Shown in pieces: positions 52,567-61,605 of a stretch of 64,000 bases of DNA; position 1 is the first letter of the stretch; each line of letters opens with the position of its first letter. Under the pieces are notes generated by a model. It did not search any database and had not been told where the DNA came from. It saw only the letters and a list, made by a program, of their open reading frames with translations. Origin of the DNA: Alloalcanivorax xiamenensis (GTDB lineage: Bacteria > Pseudomonadota > Gammaproteobacteria > Pseudomonadales > Alcanivoracaceae). The translations under genes and the position numbers were made by a program. Location of the stretch: NCBI RefSeq assembly GCF_009846745.1, contig NZ_AQPF01000014.1, positions 1 through 64,000 on the forward strand, in the 5' to 3' direction.

Positions 52567-53988
52567 TCAGACCGCCACGCCACCGAGTTTGGTTTCCAGA
52601 TATTCCAGCAAGCCTTCCCGGGCCCCCTCGCGCCCCAGACCGCTTTCGTTCATACCACCGAATGGCGCCGCCGCGCTGGTGGGATTGATGTCATTGATGC
52701 CGATGATGCCGAACCGCAGACCTTCGAACATGCGAATCGCCCGGGACAGCTTCTCGGTGTACACGTAGGCCGCCAGCCCGTAATGGGTGTCGTTGGCCAT
52801 GGCCAGCACTTCCTCTTCGTCGTCGAAGGGAATCACCGGCGCCACCGGGCCGAACGTCTCCTCCCGGTAAATGCGCATGTCCGGGGTCACGTCCGCCAAC
52901 AGGGTCGGCGCATAGAAATGGCCGCGGTCCGCCTCACCGGCGAACAGACGCTCGCCGCCCTGCATCAGGCGGGCGCCCTTGGCCACCGCGTCGTCCACCT
53001 GTCCGGCCACCTTGTCGATGGCCGCCTGATTGATCAACGGGCCAATGCTGATGCCCTCTTCCATGCCGTTGCCGGCCTTCAACCTGGCGATGCGGTTACT
53101 CATCTCCGCCAGGAACGGCTCGATGATGTCACGCTGAACGAAGATGCGATTGGGACTGATGCAGGCCTGGCCGGTGTTGAGGAATTTCACCAGAGACAAC
53201 CCTTTGGCCGCATGCACCGGATCCATGTCATTGAAGACGATCGCCGGGGCATGACCGCCCAGCTCCATGGAAACCCGCTTGAGATGACCGCCGGCCAGCC
53301 CGGACAGATATTTGCCCACCGGCGTGGAGCCGGTAAAGGTGATTTTCTTCACCAATGGGTGGGTGCAGAACGCCTCACCCACCGGCTTCGGATCCTGCTT
53401 GGTGATCAGATTCACCACCCCCGGCGGGAAGCCGGCCTCATGGAAAATCTCGAACATGGCCTGGGCGCACAGCGGTGTCGCTTCCGCCGGTTTCAACACG
53501 ATGGTGCAACCCGCCGCCACCGCCGGCGCCAGTTTGCGGGTGATCATCGAAATCGGATAATTCCACGGCGTGATCGCGCCGACCACGCCCACCGGATGCT
53601 GCCGCACCCAGAAGCGCTGGTTGGCGCGGGCGGACGGGATGGTTTCGCCGTACATGCGCTTGGCTTCCTCGGCGAACCACAGTAGAAAATCAGCGCCATA
53701 ACCCACTTCGTTGAGCGCCGCCTTGAGGGGTTTGCCCTGCTCGCGGGTCATCAATTCCGCCAGCTCCCGTTTGCGCGCCAGCATCAGCCCGTGGGCCTTG
53801 TACAACAGCGCCGCCCGTTCATAGGCGGTGGTGGCGGACCAGGACGCGAAGGCGGTATTGGCCGCTTCGATGGCCGCCGAGATATCAGCGTCGTCAGCGT
53901 CGGCGACGGTACCGATCTGCTCGTTGGTGGCGGGGTTGAACACCGCGAAGGTGTTGTCCTTGTTGATCCATTCACCGTTGATGTACAT
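52567..53988 (-). CDS. NAD(P)-dependent aldehyde dehydrogenase (succinate-semialdehyde type)
   Basis: 473-residue ALDH-superfamily enzyme. The start YINGEWINKDNTFAVFNPAT, cofactor strand GVVGAITPWNYPISMITRKL, FTGSTPVGKYL (NAD fold), general base Glu in VSMELGGHAPAIVF, and catalytic Cys in LNTGQACISPNR resemble GabD-type succinate or related semialdehyde dehydrogenases. In this operon (malonyl-CoA decarboxylase, reductase, acyl-CoA dehydrogenase) the substrate could be a semialdehyde or omega-oxo acid. 16 bases from the acyl-CoA dehydrogenase gene and closed by a terminator. Confidence 0.9.
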   Translation of the reverse strand: MYINGEWINKDNTFAVFNPATNEQIGTVADADDADISAAIEAANTAFASWSATTAYERAALLYKAHGLMLARKRELAELMTREQGKPLKAALNEVGYGADFLLWFAEEAKRMYGETIPSARANQRFWVRQHPVGVVGAITPWNYPISMITRKLAPAVAAGCTIVLKPAEATPLCAQAMFEIFHEAGFPPGVVNLITKQDPKPVGEAFCTHPLVKKITFTGSTPVGKYLSGLAGGHLKRVSMELGGHAPAIVFNDMDPVHAAKGLSLVKFLNTGQACISPNRIFVQRDIIEPFLAEMSNRIARLKAGNGMEEGISIGPLINQAAIDKVAGQVDDAVAKGARLMQGGERLFAGEADRGHFYAPTLLADVTPDMRIYREETFGPVAPVIPFDDEEEVLAMANDTHYGLAAYVYTEKLSRAIRMFEGLRFGIIGINDINPTSAAAPFGGMNESGLGREGAREGLLEYLETKLGGVAV

Positions 53989-54004
53989 GGTTTTCTCCTG
54001 CGGG

Positions 54005-55768
54005 TTACAGCAGCTCTTCGGGCAGCGCCATCAATGTATCGTCACCGAAACGCAAAGCCCGGGCGTGATGCAGATAACGGGGTAATATCTGCTCGAGGTA
54101 AAAGTGAACATGATGCCGCTTGCGGCGAGCGAACGGGGAATCGTCTTCCGCCACGCTCAGCGCCGCGCGGGCCATCTGCCAGGCGGCCACCACGGTGGCG
54201 CTCAACATCAGATAGTGGAACGCGATAGCACCGGGCAGCGTGGCGCTGTCACTGGCGCCCAGCAAGAATTCCGTGGCGTCGGAAACCGCCACCACCGCAT
54301 CCGCCAACAGCGCTTTGCGTTCGCGGCCCAGCACGCTATCCAGACGCGGCTCGGCCAGGAACGCGTCGATCTCTTCCAGCATCTCGAACATGGCGGCGCC
54401 GCGGTCACGCAAGGTCTTGCGCCCCACCAGGTCCATCGCCTGAATGCCGTTGGTGCCTTCGTAGATCGGCAGGATGCGCGCATCCCGGAACAACTGCCCG
54501 GCACCGGTTTCCTCGATGAACCCCATACCGCCATGACACTGCACGTTCAGGGACGTGACTTCCTGGGCCATCTCCGTGCACCAGCCTTTCACCAGCGGCG
54601 TGAGCAAATCCAGGCGCCGCTGATGGCGGGCCCGGCGTTGCGGATCGCTTTCACCGTGCACCCGATCCACTTCGGCGCAGCCCACGTAGGCCAGCGCGCG
54701 CCCCGCCTCGGTGAGCGCATTCATGGTCATCAGCATACGGCGCACATCCGGATGGCCGATGATCGGCCCCGCCTCACGCTGTCCGGGAGCCACGCCCTGT
54801 ACTCTTTCGCGGCAATATTCACGCGCCTGCTGACAGGCCCGTTCAGCGACGGCCACGCCCTGCAGTCCCACCGTGAGACGGGCGTTGTTCATCATCGTGA
54901 ACATACAGGCCAGTCCCTGATTGGGCTTGCCGACCAGGTAACCGATGGCGCCGCCATTGTCGCCGTAGCTCATGACGCAGGTGGGGCTGGCGTGAATGCC
55001 GATCTTGTGTTCCAGCGAGATGGCCCGGCAATCATTGCGTTCGCCCGGGGAGCCGTCCTCGTTGAGCAAATACTTGGGCACCAGGAACAGGGAGATGCCC
55101 TTCACCCCCTCCGGCGCATCGGGCAAACGGGCCAGCACCAGATGGACGATGTTGTCGGCCATGTCGTGATCGCCCCAGGTGATAAAAATTTTCTGCCCGG
55201 TGATGCGGTAATGATCGTCTTCCGGCACCGCCCGCGCCTTCACCGCCGCCAGGTCGGAACCGGCCTGCGGCTCGGTCAGATTCATGGTGCCACTCCAGGC
55301 ACCGCTGACCATGGACGGCAGATAGCCGGCTTTGAGCGTGTCATCGGCGTTGGCGGCGATCGCTTCCACCGCGCCCTGGGACAACAGCGGACACAGCCCC
55401 CAGGACATATTGGCGGCGTGCCACATCTCCTGCACCGCCACCGCCAGCGAGAACGGCAGCCCCTGGCCACCGTACTCGGGATCGAACTGCAGACTGCCCC
55501 AACCGCCGTCCACATAACGCTGATAGGCGTCGCGAAAGCCGGGAGCGGCGACCACGCCATCCGCTTCCAGACGCACGCCATGGCGATCGCCCTCGGCGTT
55601 GAGCGGTGCGATCACCGACGAAGCCAGTTTGCCGGCCTCATCCAACACAGCTTCGGCCAGGTCACGGGACACTTCAGTAAACGGCGGCAGTGCCGCCAGG
55701 CCATCGATATCGGTCAATTCGCCAAGCACGAAGGCCATGTCCTGCAACGGCGCTTTGTATTCCGGCAT
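54005..55768 (-). CDS. acyl-CoA dehydrogenase (large, DmdC/AcdA-like)
   Basis: 587-residue flavin enzyme introducing the alpha,beta double bond in acyl-CoAs. N-terminal extension MPEYKAPLQDMAFVLGELTD; FAD/substrate segments GTMNLTEPQAGSDLAAVKAR and YRITGQKIFITWGDHDMADN; then NARLTVGLQGVAVAERACQQ and the C-terminal CHGGMGFIEETGAGQLFRDA with YEGTNGIQAMDLVGRK. The length and last ~100-residue extension match the DmdC/AcdA class rather than short acyl-CoA dehydrogenases. Substrate unknown. Between the phaB-like gene (91 bases) and the aldehyde dehydrogenase gene. Confidence 0.93.
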   Translation of the reverse strand: MPEYKAPLQDMAFVLGELTDIDGLAALPPFTEVSRDLAEAVLDEAGKLASSVIAPLNAEGDRHGVRLEADGVVAAPGFRDAYQRYVDGGWGSLQFDPEYGGQGLPFSLAVAVQEMWHAANMSWGLCPLLSQGAVEAIAANADDTLKAGYLPSMVSGAWSGTMNLTEPQAGSDLAAVKARAVPEDDHYRITGQKIFITWGDHDMADNIVHLVLARLPDAPEGVKGISLFLVPKYLLNEDGSPGERNDCRAISLEHKIGIHASPTCVMSYGDNGGAIGYLVGKPNQGLACMFTMMNNARLTVGLQGVAVAERACQQAREYCRERVQGVAPGQREAGPIIGHPDVRRMLMTMNALTEAGRALAYVGCAEVDRVHGESDPQRRARHQRRLDLLTPLVKGWCTEMAQEVTSLNVQCHGGMGFIEETGAGQLFRDARILPIYEGTNGIQAMDLVGRKTLRDRGAAMFEMLEEIDAFLAEPRLDSVLGRERKALLADAVVAVSDATEFLLGASDSATLPGAIAFHYLMLSATVVAAWQMARAALSVAEDDSPFARRKRHHVHFYLEQILPRYLHHARALRFGDDTLMALPEELL

Positions 55769-55859
55769 GGGGCATCCTCTGTTTTGTTGTTCGCGGCAAA
55801 AATGGATAAAACGGCTAATGCGGCGCCGGCAATCAGCCAGGCCGGCGCCCGCCGGAAGC

Positions 55860-56612
55860 CTAGCTCATGTACTGGCCGCCGTTTACCGACAAGTTTGTAC
55901 CGGTGATGAAACCCGCTTCCTCCGCGGTCAGGAACGCCACCGCCCGGGCGATGTCCTCCGGCTGGCCCAAACGGCCTACCGGGATACCGGCGATGATACC
56001 TTCAAGAATGTTCTCCGGCACCTGCCGCACCATCGGCGTGTCGATATAACCCGGGGAGACAGCATTGACGGTCACCCCCTTGCGCGCGCCTTCCTGGGCG
56101 ATGGAGCGGGTGAACCCATAAACACCGGCCTTGGCGGCGGCATAGTTACACTGCCCAAACTGGCCTTTCTCACCGTTCAGGGAAGAGATATTGACGATAC
56201 GGCCGAAACCGCGCTGGCACATGCCGTCGAACACCGCCCGGCACAGATTGTACATGGAGGTCAGATTGGTATTGATCACATCCTGCCAGAAGTGCGGCTC
56301 CATGCGCTTGATCGGCGCGTCCCTGGTGATGCCGGCGTTATTCACCAGCACATCGATGGGACCGAGCTCCGCTTCCACATCAGCGGCGAAGACGGCGCAG
56401 GCGTCATAGTCGGTGACATCCAGGGGACGCACGTGCACGGAATAGCCCTGCTGCTCCATGCTTTCCTGCCATTGCCGCGCCTGTTGTTCCTGTTGCGGGT
56501 CCGGATAGTAGGTCCCCACCACGGTGCGGCCCTGATCACACAGAGCCTGACACATGGCCACGCCCAAGCCGCCGGTGGCGCCGGTCACCACCGCCAATCG
56601 TTTTTCGCTCAT
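55860..56612 (-). CDS. phaB: acetoacetyl-CoA reductase (PhaB-type SDR)
   Basis: 250-residue NADPH-dependent short-chain reductase converting acetoacetyl-CoA to (R)-3-hydroxybutyryl-CoA. TGATGGLGVAM cofactor site, NNAGITRDAPIKRMEPHFWQ (PhaB hallmark TRD), catalytic NISSLNGEKGQFGQCNYAAA with YxxxK, and SPGYIDTPMVRQVPENILEG, also characteristic. No PHA synthase is visible here, so it may serve breakdown of a 3-hydroxyacyl-CoA instead. Starts four bases after the decarboxylase gene ends. Confidence 0.9.
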   Translation of the reverse strand: MSEKRLAVVTGATGGLGVAMCQALCDQGRTVVGTYYPDPQQEQQARQWQESMEQQGYSVHVRPLDVTDYDACAVFAADVEAELGPIDVLVNNAGITRDAPIKRMEPHFWQDVINTNLTSMYNLCRAVFDGMCQRGFGRIVNISSLNGEKGQFGQCNYAAAKAGVYGFTRSIAQEGARKGVTVNAVSPGYIDTPMVRQVPENILEGIIAGIPVGRLGQPEDIARAVAFLTAEEAGFITGTNLSVNGGQYMS

Positions 56613-56616
56613 ATTA

Positions 56617-57990
56617 TTAAGCCTTCAACAGTTTTTTCATGGATGCCGACGTGGCCACGGCCCCGTCGACGGTGTAGCTCTGGCTGCGCGTTTCAATGCG
56701 CGGCAGCTCGTATCGGTAATTCACCATCATGCCGGCGGACTGGCGCCGGCCCTTTTCCGACAGGTCCGCGGCCCAGTTCAGACGCGCCACCTGAGCGCCA
56801 TTACTGAGATGAAAGTGCGCCACCGGATCCAGGGCGTATCGACCATTGCGTTGCTCCCGGCACAGGTACCAGGCCATCAGCCGCTGTAATGCCTCGGCCC
56901 GCAACGGATCCAGCCGTTCCGGATCCAACAGCGCCCCGGCACTGCCGGTGTCCCGCCAAACCGTGCCACCGGGCAATCCGGCCAGAACATCGTCGGGGAG
57001 TCGCTCCAGCCAGCGGCTGAATCCCGGGATCGGCGACAACGTGGCGAATTGTTTCAACTGCGGCAGTTCCTGGCGCAGCAGTTTCACCACCCGTTTGATC
57101 AGGAAGTTGCCGAAACTGATTCCGGCCAGGCCGGCCTGGGCATTGGAAATGGAGTAGAAAATGGCGGTGTCCGCCCGCCGGGCATCCAGCACCGGCGCGT
57201 CCTCATCCAGTACCGCCTGAATGCTGCCGGCCATGCCTTCCACCAGCGCCACCTCGACAAAAATCAACGGCTCGTTGGGCATGTTCGGATGGAAAAACGC
57301 GAAGCAGCGGCGGTCCGGGCGCAAACGGTTCTTCAGATCGTTCCAGTCCCGAATCGCGTGCACCGCCTCATAGGCGATCAGTTTTTCCAGTAACTCGGCG
57401 CTGCTCTGCCAACTGATCTGCTCCAGTTGCAGCAGCCCGACATCGAACCAGGCGCCGAGCAGCCGCTTAAGATCCGCTTCCAGCGGCGCCAGTTGAGGGT
57501 ATTCCTTGCGCAACGACAACAGTTCCGCACGCAGATCCACCAGGAACTTGACCCCCTCCGGCACGCCGTTGAAGCGGGTCAGCAGGGTCATGCGCGGCGG
57601 CTCCAGAGCATCACGCAAAGCCAAGGCGGCCTGCATGCGCCCCTCATTGCCGGCCGCGCGCCATTGCTCCATGGCCCGCTCCACCCGCGCCTCATCCACC
57701 GCGTACTGTTCCGCCAGCAACATCAGGAAACGGGCACGGCCGTCGCGATTCAATGCCTTGAATTCACGCGCCAGGGTCACCGCCCGGTCGCGGGCCGCCA
57801 CTTGCCCTCCGTCGTCCGCCAGACAAGCGTCGATCCACTTGATCAGGCGCTCCACGTCACCACCGTTGAGGTCCGGGGTCAGTGTCAGCTTGCCGTCCAG
57901 CAACCGGCGCTCGTTCCAGGCCTCCAGTCCGAGCGGCACCAATCTGCGGATGGCCTTCTCCCAAAGACCGTCATTCTGATCCTGCATCAT
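56617..57990 (-). CDS. malonyl-CoA decarboxylase
   Basis: 457-residue enzyme releasing acetyl-CoA and CO2 from malonyl-CoA. The helical N-terminal domain is about residues 1-150; the catalytic GNAT-like domain follows, with FAFFHPNMPNEPLIFVEVAL, NAQAGLAGISFGNFLIKRVV, FATLSPIPGFSRWL (Ser) and DPVAHFHLSNGAQVARLNWA (His), the family's active-site blocks. ATG 57990 has GGGAGAGAACA upstream; an ATG at 58050 would read into the regulatory region. First gene of the decarboxylase-reductase-acyl-CoA dehydrogenase-aldehyde dehydrogenase operon. Confidence 0.93.
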   Translation of the reverse strand: MMQDQNDGLWEKAIRRLVPLGLEAWNERRLLDGKLTLTPDLNGGDVERLIKWIDACLADDGGQVAARDRAVTLAREFKALNRDGRARFLMLLAEQYAVDEARVERAMEQWRAAGNEGRMQAALALRDALEPPRMTLLTRFNGVPEGVKFLVDLRAELLSLRKEYPQLAPLEADLKRLLGAWFDVGLLQLEQISWQSSAELLEKLIAYEAVHAIRDWNDLKNRLRPDRRCFAFFHPNMPNEPLIFVEVALVEGMAGSIQAVLDEDAPVLDARRADTAIFYSISNAQAGLAGISFGNFLIKRVVKLLRQELPQLKQFATLSPIPGFSRWLERLPDDVLAGLPGGTVWRDTGSAGALLDPERLDPLRAEALQRLMAWYLCREQRNGRYALDPVAHFHLSNGAQVARLNWAADLSEKGRRQSAGMMVNYRYELPRIETRSQSYTVDGAVATSASMKKLLKA

Positions 57991-58065
57991 TGTTCTCTCC
58001 CACCAGGTCGCACCACGCTGGTTCGACACCGACGGCCAAGAGACTAGCAAAGGCGGATTTCAAAA

Positions 58066-58111
58066 CCAAGTATTTCTACTTGGATTTAAAAGTGTAAACC
58101 ACTACACTTTT
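58066..58111. promoter_or_regulatory. tandem operator-like dyads
   Basis: Dyad 1: CCAAGTA-TTTC-TACTTGG (58066-58083). Dyad 2: AAAAGTGTA-AACCAC-TACACTTTT (58088-58111). Both are perfect, with centres 25 bases apart. They lie between the decarboxylase operon and the divergent MaoC gene, so one regulator could control both. No local TetR or GntR gene is seen. Confidence 0.65.
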
Positions 58112-58201
58112 CAGTCACTGGCTTTAATTGGATGGCTTCACGCCTTGTGAACAAACCAAAGCCACGACATAAAGAGTCACTACGTAAAACAAGGAATCCC
58201 G

Positions 58202-58636
58202 ATGGACGAACTGCACGGTTACTACCTGGAAGACCTGAAAGTCGGCCTCAGCGCCAGCTACGCCAAGACCATTACCGAGGCCGACGTGGTACTGTTCGCC
58301 GGCATCACCGGTGACGATAATCCGGTGCACCTGAACGCGGACTACGCCGCCGGCACCCAGTTCGGCCAACGCATCGTGCACGGCATGTTCAGCGCCGGCC
58401 TGATCTCCGCCGTGCTCGGCACCCGCCTGCCCGGCCCAGGCGCCATCTATGTGGACCAGCAACTGTCCTTCAAGGCGCCGGTGCACATCGGCGATACCGT
58501 GGTGGCCACCGCCACCGTTCTGGAGATCGACGAAAAACGGCGCCGGGTGAAGCTGGAAACCGTCTGCCGCGTCAAGGACAAGATCGTAGCCCAGGGCGTG
58601 GCCACCAATATGGTGGACCGCCGCCCCTCCCAATAA
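58202..58636 (+). CDS. MaoC-family (R)-enoyl-CoA hydratase
   Basis: 144-residue single hotdog domain of the PhaJ/MaoC group, hydrating trans-2-enoyl-CoA to (R)-3-hydroxyacyl-CoA. The catalytic loop is FAGITGDDNPVHLNADYA (Asp and His, about residues 37-54), followed by the hydratase signature GQRIVHGMFSAGLISAVLGT. ATG 58202 follows AAGGAATCCCG. Divergent from the decarboxylase operon; its (R)-product is the substrate or product class of the PhaB-type reductase opposite, supporting a joint pathway. Confidence 0.92.
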   Translation: MDELHGYYLEDLKVGLSASYAKTITEADVVLFAGITGDDNPVHLNADYAAGTQFGQRIVHGMFSAGLISAVLGTRLPGPGAIYVDQQLSFKAPVHIGDTVVATATVLEIDEKRRRVKLETVCRVKDKIVAQGVATNMVDRRPSQ

Positions 58637-58661
58637 GACATAAAGAGTTAAGGATCCGCCC

Positions 58662-59210
58662 ATGCTGATCAAAGCCCAAGATTCCACTCTGCTGGTCATC
58701 GACGTTCAGGAACGTCTGCTGCCCGGCGTGCATGAACACGAAACCCTGGTGAAAAACTGCCGCTGGCTGATCGAAGTGGCGCAACTGATGGACGTGCCGG
58801 TGCGCTTCACCGAGCAATACCCGAAAGGCGTCGGCCCCACCACCGACCAGCTGCTGGAACTGGCCGGCGAGGGGAATCCCGCCGTCGCCAAAACGGTATT
58901 TTCCTGCGCCGACGCACCGGAATGCGCACCGCTGCTCTCGGAAGCCCGCGGCAAGACCTTCGTGCTGTGTGGCATGGAAGCCCACGTCTGTGTGATGCAG
59001 ACCGCCCTGGGGCTGCACCAGGCCGGCAACACAGTGTTCGTGGTGGCCGATGCGATCTCCGCGCGCAACCCACTGGACACCGACATCGCCCTGCAACGCC
59101 TGCGCGACGAAGGTGTACGCGTGGTCACCCGGGAGATGGTGGGCTTCGAGTGGGTTCGTGACTCCCTGGCCCCGCAATTCAAAACCTTCAGCCAGAAGTT
59201 CCTGCGCTGA
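58662..59210 (+). CDS. isochorismatase-family cysteine hydrolase
   Basis: 182-residue protein of the isochorismatase-like fold. The triad is readable as Asp in LLVIDVQERLLPGV (about 14), Lys in AVAKTVFSCAD (about 77) and Cys in GMEAHVCVMQTALGLHQAG (about 112). Members hydrolyse amides, nicotinamide-like compounds or isochorismate; this subgroup's substrate is unknown. ATG 58662 follows AAGGATCCGCCC. 25 bases after the MaoC gene, likely cotranscribed. Confidence 0.9.
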   Translation: MLIKAQDSTLLVIDVQERLLPGVHEHETLVKNCRWLIEVAQLMDVPVRFTEQYPKGVGPTTDQLLELAGEGNPAVAKTVFSCADAPECAPLLSEARGKTFVLCGMEAHVCVMQTALGLHQAGNTVFVVADAISARNPLDTDIALQRLRDEGVRVVTREMVGFEWVRDSLAPQFKTFSQKFLR

Positions 59211-59269
59211 TACCCGAAAACACCGTCGGCATCACGCCGGCGGTGGTTGGGCACCGCACGAGGTACACT

Positions 59270-60841
59270 ATGTTCCTTAGCCAGCAACCCAACCACGGCG
59301 CCATGGACACACCGACACCGGAAGAGGGCTTCACCGCGCTCACCGACGATGCCGAGCGCAACCGCCTGCTGGCGGAGATGGCCGAGCAGTCCACCGACAT
59401 GATCTCCCGGCATACCCCCGGAGACTGGCGTTTTATTTATGCCTCACCAGCGGTAACCCATCTGCTCGGCTACAGCGTCGAGGAAATCGTCGGCGTCTCC
59501 GCCTATGACCTTTATCACCCGGACGATGTGGAGAATTTCCAGCGGCGCTCCCCCAGCGTTCGCTACGAGCGCGGCCTGTACACCCACACCTACCGGTTCC
59601 GTTGCAAGGACGGCCATTACACCTGGCTGGAAAGCACCAGCCGCACCTTGCGTGACCCGGTCACCGGCGAGATTCGTGAAATCCTGGTGGTGTCCCGGGA
59701 CGCCAGCGGCCGCATCGAGGCGGAACAAACCAACCGGCGGCTGGCACGGGTGCTGGAAAGCACCAGCGATCTGGTGATCTTCACCTCGCTGGATCACCGC
59801 ATCACCCATCTTAACGAGTCCGCCCGCCAGGCTCTGTCGCTGGACAGTGCCACCCCCTCCGCCGACTTGTCGGCACTGTTTACCGAGGCCGGCTACCGTC
59901 TGCTTGGCGAAGCCGCCTTCCCCACCGCCCTGCGGCACGGTAACTGGAGCGGTGAGCTGGAGATGCGCGACCGTCGTGGCCAGACCATCCCGGTTTCCCT
60001 GGAATTGCTGGCGCACCGCTCCTATCACGGCGACATGGAGTATTTCTCCCTGGTGGCCCGGGATCTGAGCGCGGCCAAGGCGGCGGAAGCGCAATTGAAG
60101 GCCTATCAGGCGGACATCGAACACGCCAGCCGCCTGGTGACCATGGGAGAGCTGGCTTCGAGCCTGGCCCACGAGCTGAACCAGCCACTCACCGGCATCG
60201 TCAATTATCTGCGCGGCATCCAGCGCCGCTTCGGCGATCAGGCCGAGGTCCGCTGGCAGGACCTGCGCGTGCCGCTGGAAAAAACCGTGGATACCGCTCT
60301 GCGCGCCGGCGGCATCATCCACCGGATGATGGATTTCACCCGCAAAAGAGCCCCGGTGCATGAGGCAATGAACTTGCTGCCGGTGGTCGATGATTTGCTG
60401 CAATTCTGCGAACCCAACGCCGAGCGCCACAATGTGGTGTTGGAAAACCGCATAACCCTGACGGACGCCCGGGTGGTGGCGGACCGTATTCAACTGGAGC
60501 AGATTCTGCTCAACCTGATCGTCAATGCCATCGAAGCCTGCCAGAGGCCGGCCGGGCAAGCACCGCTCAAAGTCTGGCTGGAGGCGGAACGGCACGGCAA
60601 GCAACTGGAGATCCGTGTCCGCGATCAGGGCCCTGGCCTGCCGCCACACAGCTCGGATAAACTGTTCGAGCGCTTTTTCACCACCAAAAAGAACGGGCTG
60701 GGCATGGGCCTGGCAATCAGCCGCTCCCTGGTGGAATCCCTTGGCGGCGAACTGTGGCCCCTCGCCGTGGAGGAAGGGGGCGCTTGTTTTTGTTTCACCC
60801 TGGCGCTGGCGGATGATGACACGCCGGCCACGACGAATTGA
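59270..60841 (+). CDS. PAS-domain sensor histidine kinase
   Basis: 523-residue cytoplasmic kinase without membrane helices. Two PAS domains: residues about 25-155 (FIYASPAVTHLLGYSVEEIV, ending in a PAC motif) and about 160-275. A dimerisation helix holds the phospho-acceptor in MGELASSLAHELNQPLTGIV, followed by the ATPase domain with NLIVNAIEACQRP (N box), RVRDQGPGLP (G1) and GLGMGLAISRSLVESLGG (G2). It resembles FixL- or TodS-like soluble kinases; no obvious haem-binding histidine was confirmed. Eleven bases before its response regulator. Confidence 0.92.
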   Translation: MFLSQQPNHGAMDTPTPEEGFTALTDDAERNRLLAEMAEQSTDMISRHTPGDWRFIYASPAVTHLLGYSVEEIVGVSAYDLYHPDDVENFQRRSPSVRYERGLYTHTYRFRCKDGHYTWLESTSRTLRDPVTGEIREILVVSRDASGRIEAEQTNRRLARVLESTSDLVIFTSLDHRITHLNESARQALSLDSATPSADLSALFTEAGYRLLGEAAFPTALRHGNWSGELEMRDRRGQTIPVSLELLAHRSYHGDMEYFSLVARDLSAAKAAEAQLKAYQADIEHASRLVTMGELASSLAHELNQPLTGIVNYLRGIQRRFGDQAEVRWQDLRVPLEKTVDTALRAGGIIHRMMDFTRKRAPVHEAMNLLPVVDDLLQFCEPNAERHNVVLENRITLTDARVVADRIQLEQILLNLIVNAIEACQRPAGQAPLKVWLEAERHGKQLEIRVRDQGPGLPPHSSDKLFERFFTTKKNGLGMGLAISRSLVESLGGELWPLAVEEGGACFCFTLALADDDTPATTN

Positions 60842-60852
60842 TCCGGATCCCA

Positions 60853-61491
60853 ATGGCAAACAGCGAACCAACGCAAACCATTCATATCATCGACGACGAC
60901 GCCGATGTGCGTGACTCCCTGCAATGGCTACTGGAGTCCGTGGGGCTGCGGGTGCGCTGCCATGAAACCGCCCTCGCCTTCCTCGAGCGTTTCCAGCCTG
61001 GCGACGGCGGCTGCGTGGTGATGGACGTGCGCATGCCCGAACTCAGCGGTATCAACGCGCAGAAAAAATTTCCCGAATACGGCATCGACCTGCCGGTGAT
61101 CATGATCTCCGCCCACGGCAGCATCGACATGGCGGTGACCGCCCTCACCGATGGCGCCCTGACCTTTATCGAGAAACCGTTCGACGATCAGGTGCTGATC
61201 GACCATGTCCAGAACGCCCTTGAGCGGGATCGCCAGCATCGCCGCAAACTGCGGGCACTGGCGGTGCACCGGCAACGCTACGAGGGCCTGACCAAACGGG
61301 AGCGCCAAGTGTTCGAGGAAGTCGTCAACGGCCTGTCCAATCAGGAAGTGGCCGATAAACTCGGCATCAACCGCAAAACAGTGGAAGGCCACCGCGCCAA
61401 CATGATGAGCAAGATGGCGGCGGACTCCCTGGCGGAACTGGTGCAGATCGCCATCAATCTGCGTCAGCAGGACGACGCTCTCCACGCCTGA
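60853..61491 (+). CDS. FixJ-family response regulator
   Basis: 212-residue regulator. The receiver has acidic residues in IIDDDADVRDSL, phospho-acceptor Asp in CVVMDVRMPELSG (about 58), MISAHGSIDMAV (Thr/Ser position Ser) and IEKPFDD (Lys). The C-terminal LuxR helix-turn-helix reads LTKRERQVFEEVVNGLSNQE and LGINRKTVEGHRANMMSKM. Start ATG 60853 is preferred over an upstream TTG that overlaps the kinase stop. Partner of the preceding kinase; target genes unknown, but the adjacent acyl or MFS genes are candidates. Confidence 0.94.
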   Translation: MANSEPTQTIHIIDDDADVRDSLQWLLESVGLRVRCHETALAFLERFQPGDGGCVVMDVRMPELSGINAQKKFPEYGIDLPVIMISAHGSIDMAVTALTDGALTFIEKPFDDQVLIDHVQNALERDRQHRRKLRALAVHRQRYEGLTKRERQVFEEVVNGLSNQEVADKLGINRKTVEGHRANMMSKMAADSLAELVQIAINLRQQDDALHA

Positions 61492-61605
61492 CCCCGCGCA
61501 TTCAGATCAGTGATACCTGGCATCTGTATAAATCATTTTTAGTGATAGGCGGACTCTGCTTAACTGGGCACCTGCCAACGACCGCCCTGAGAACCGGAGC
61601 CGCAC

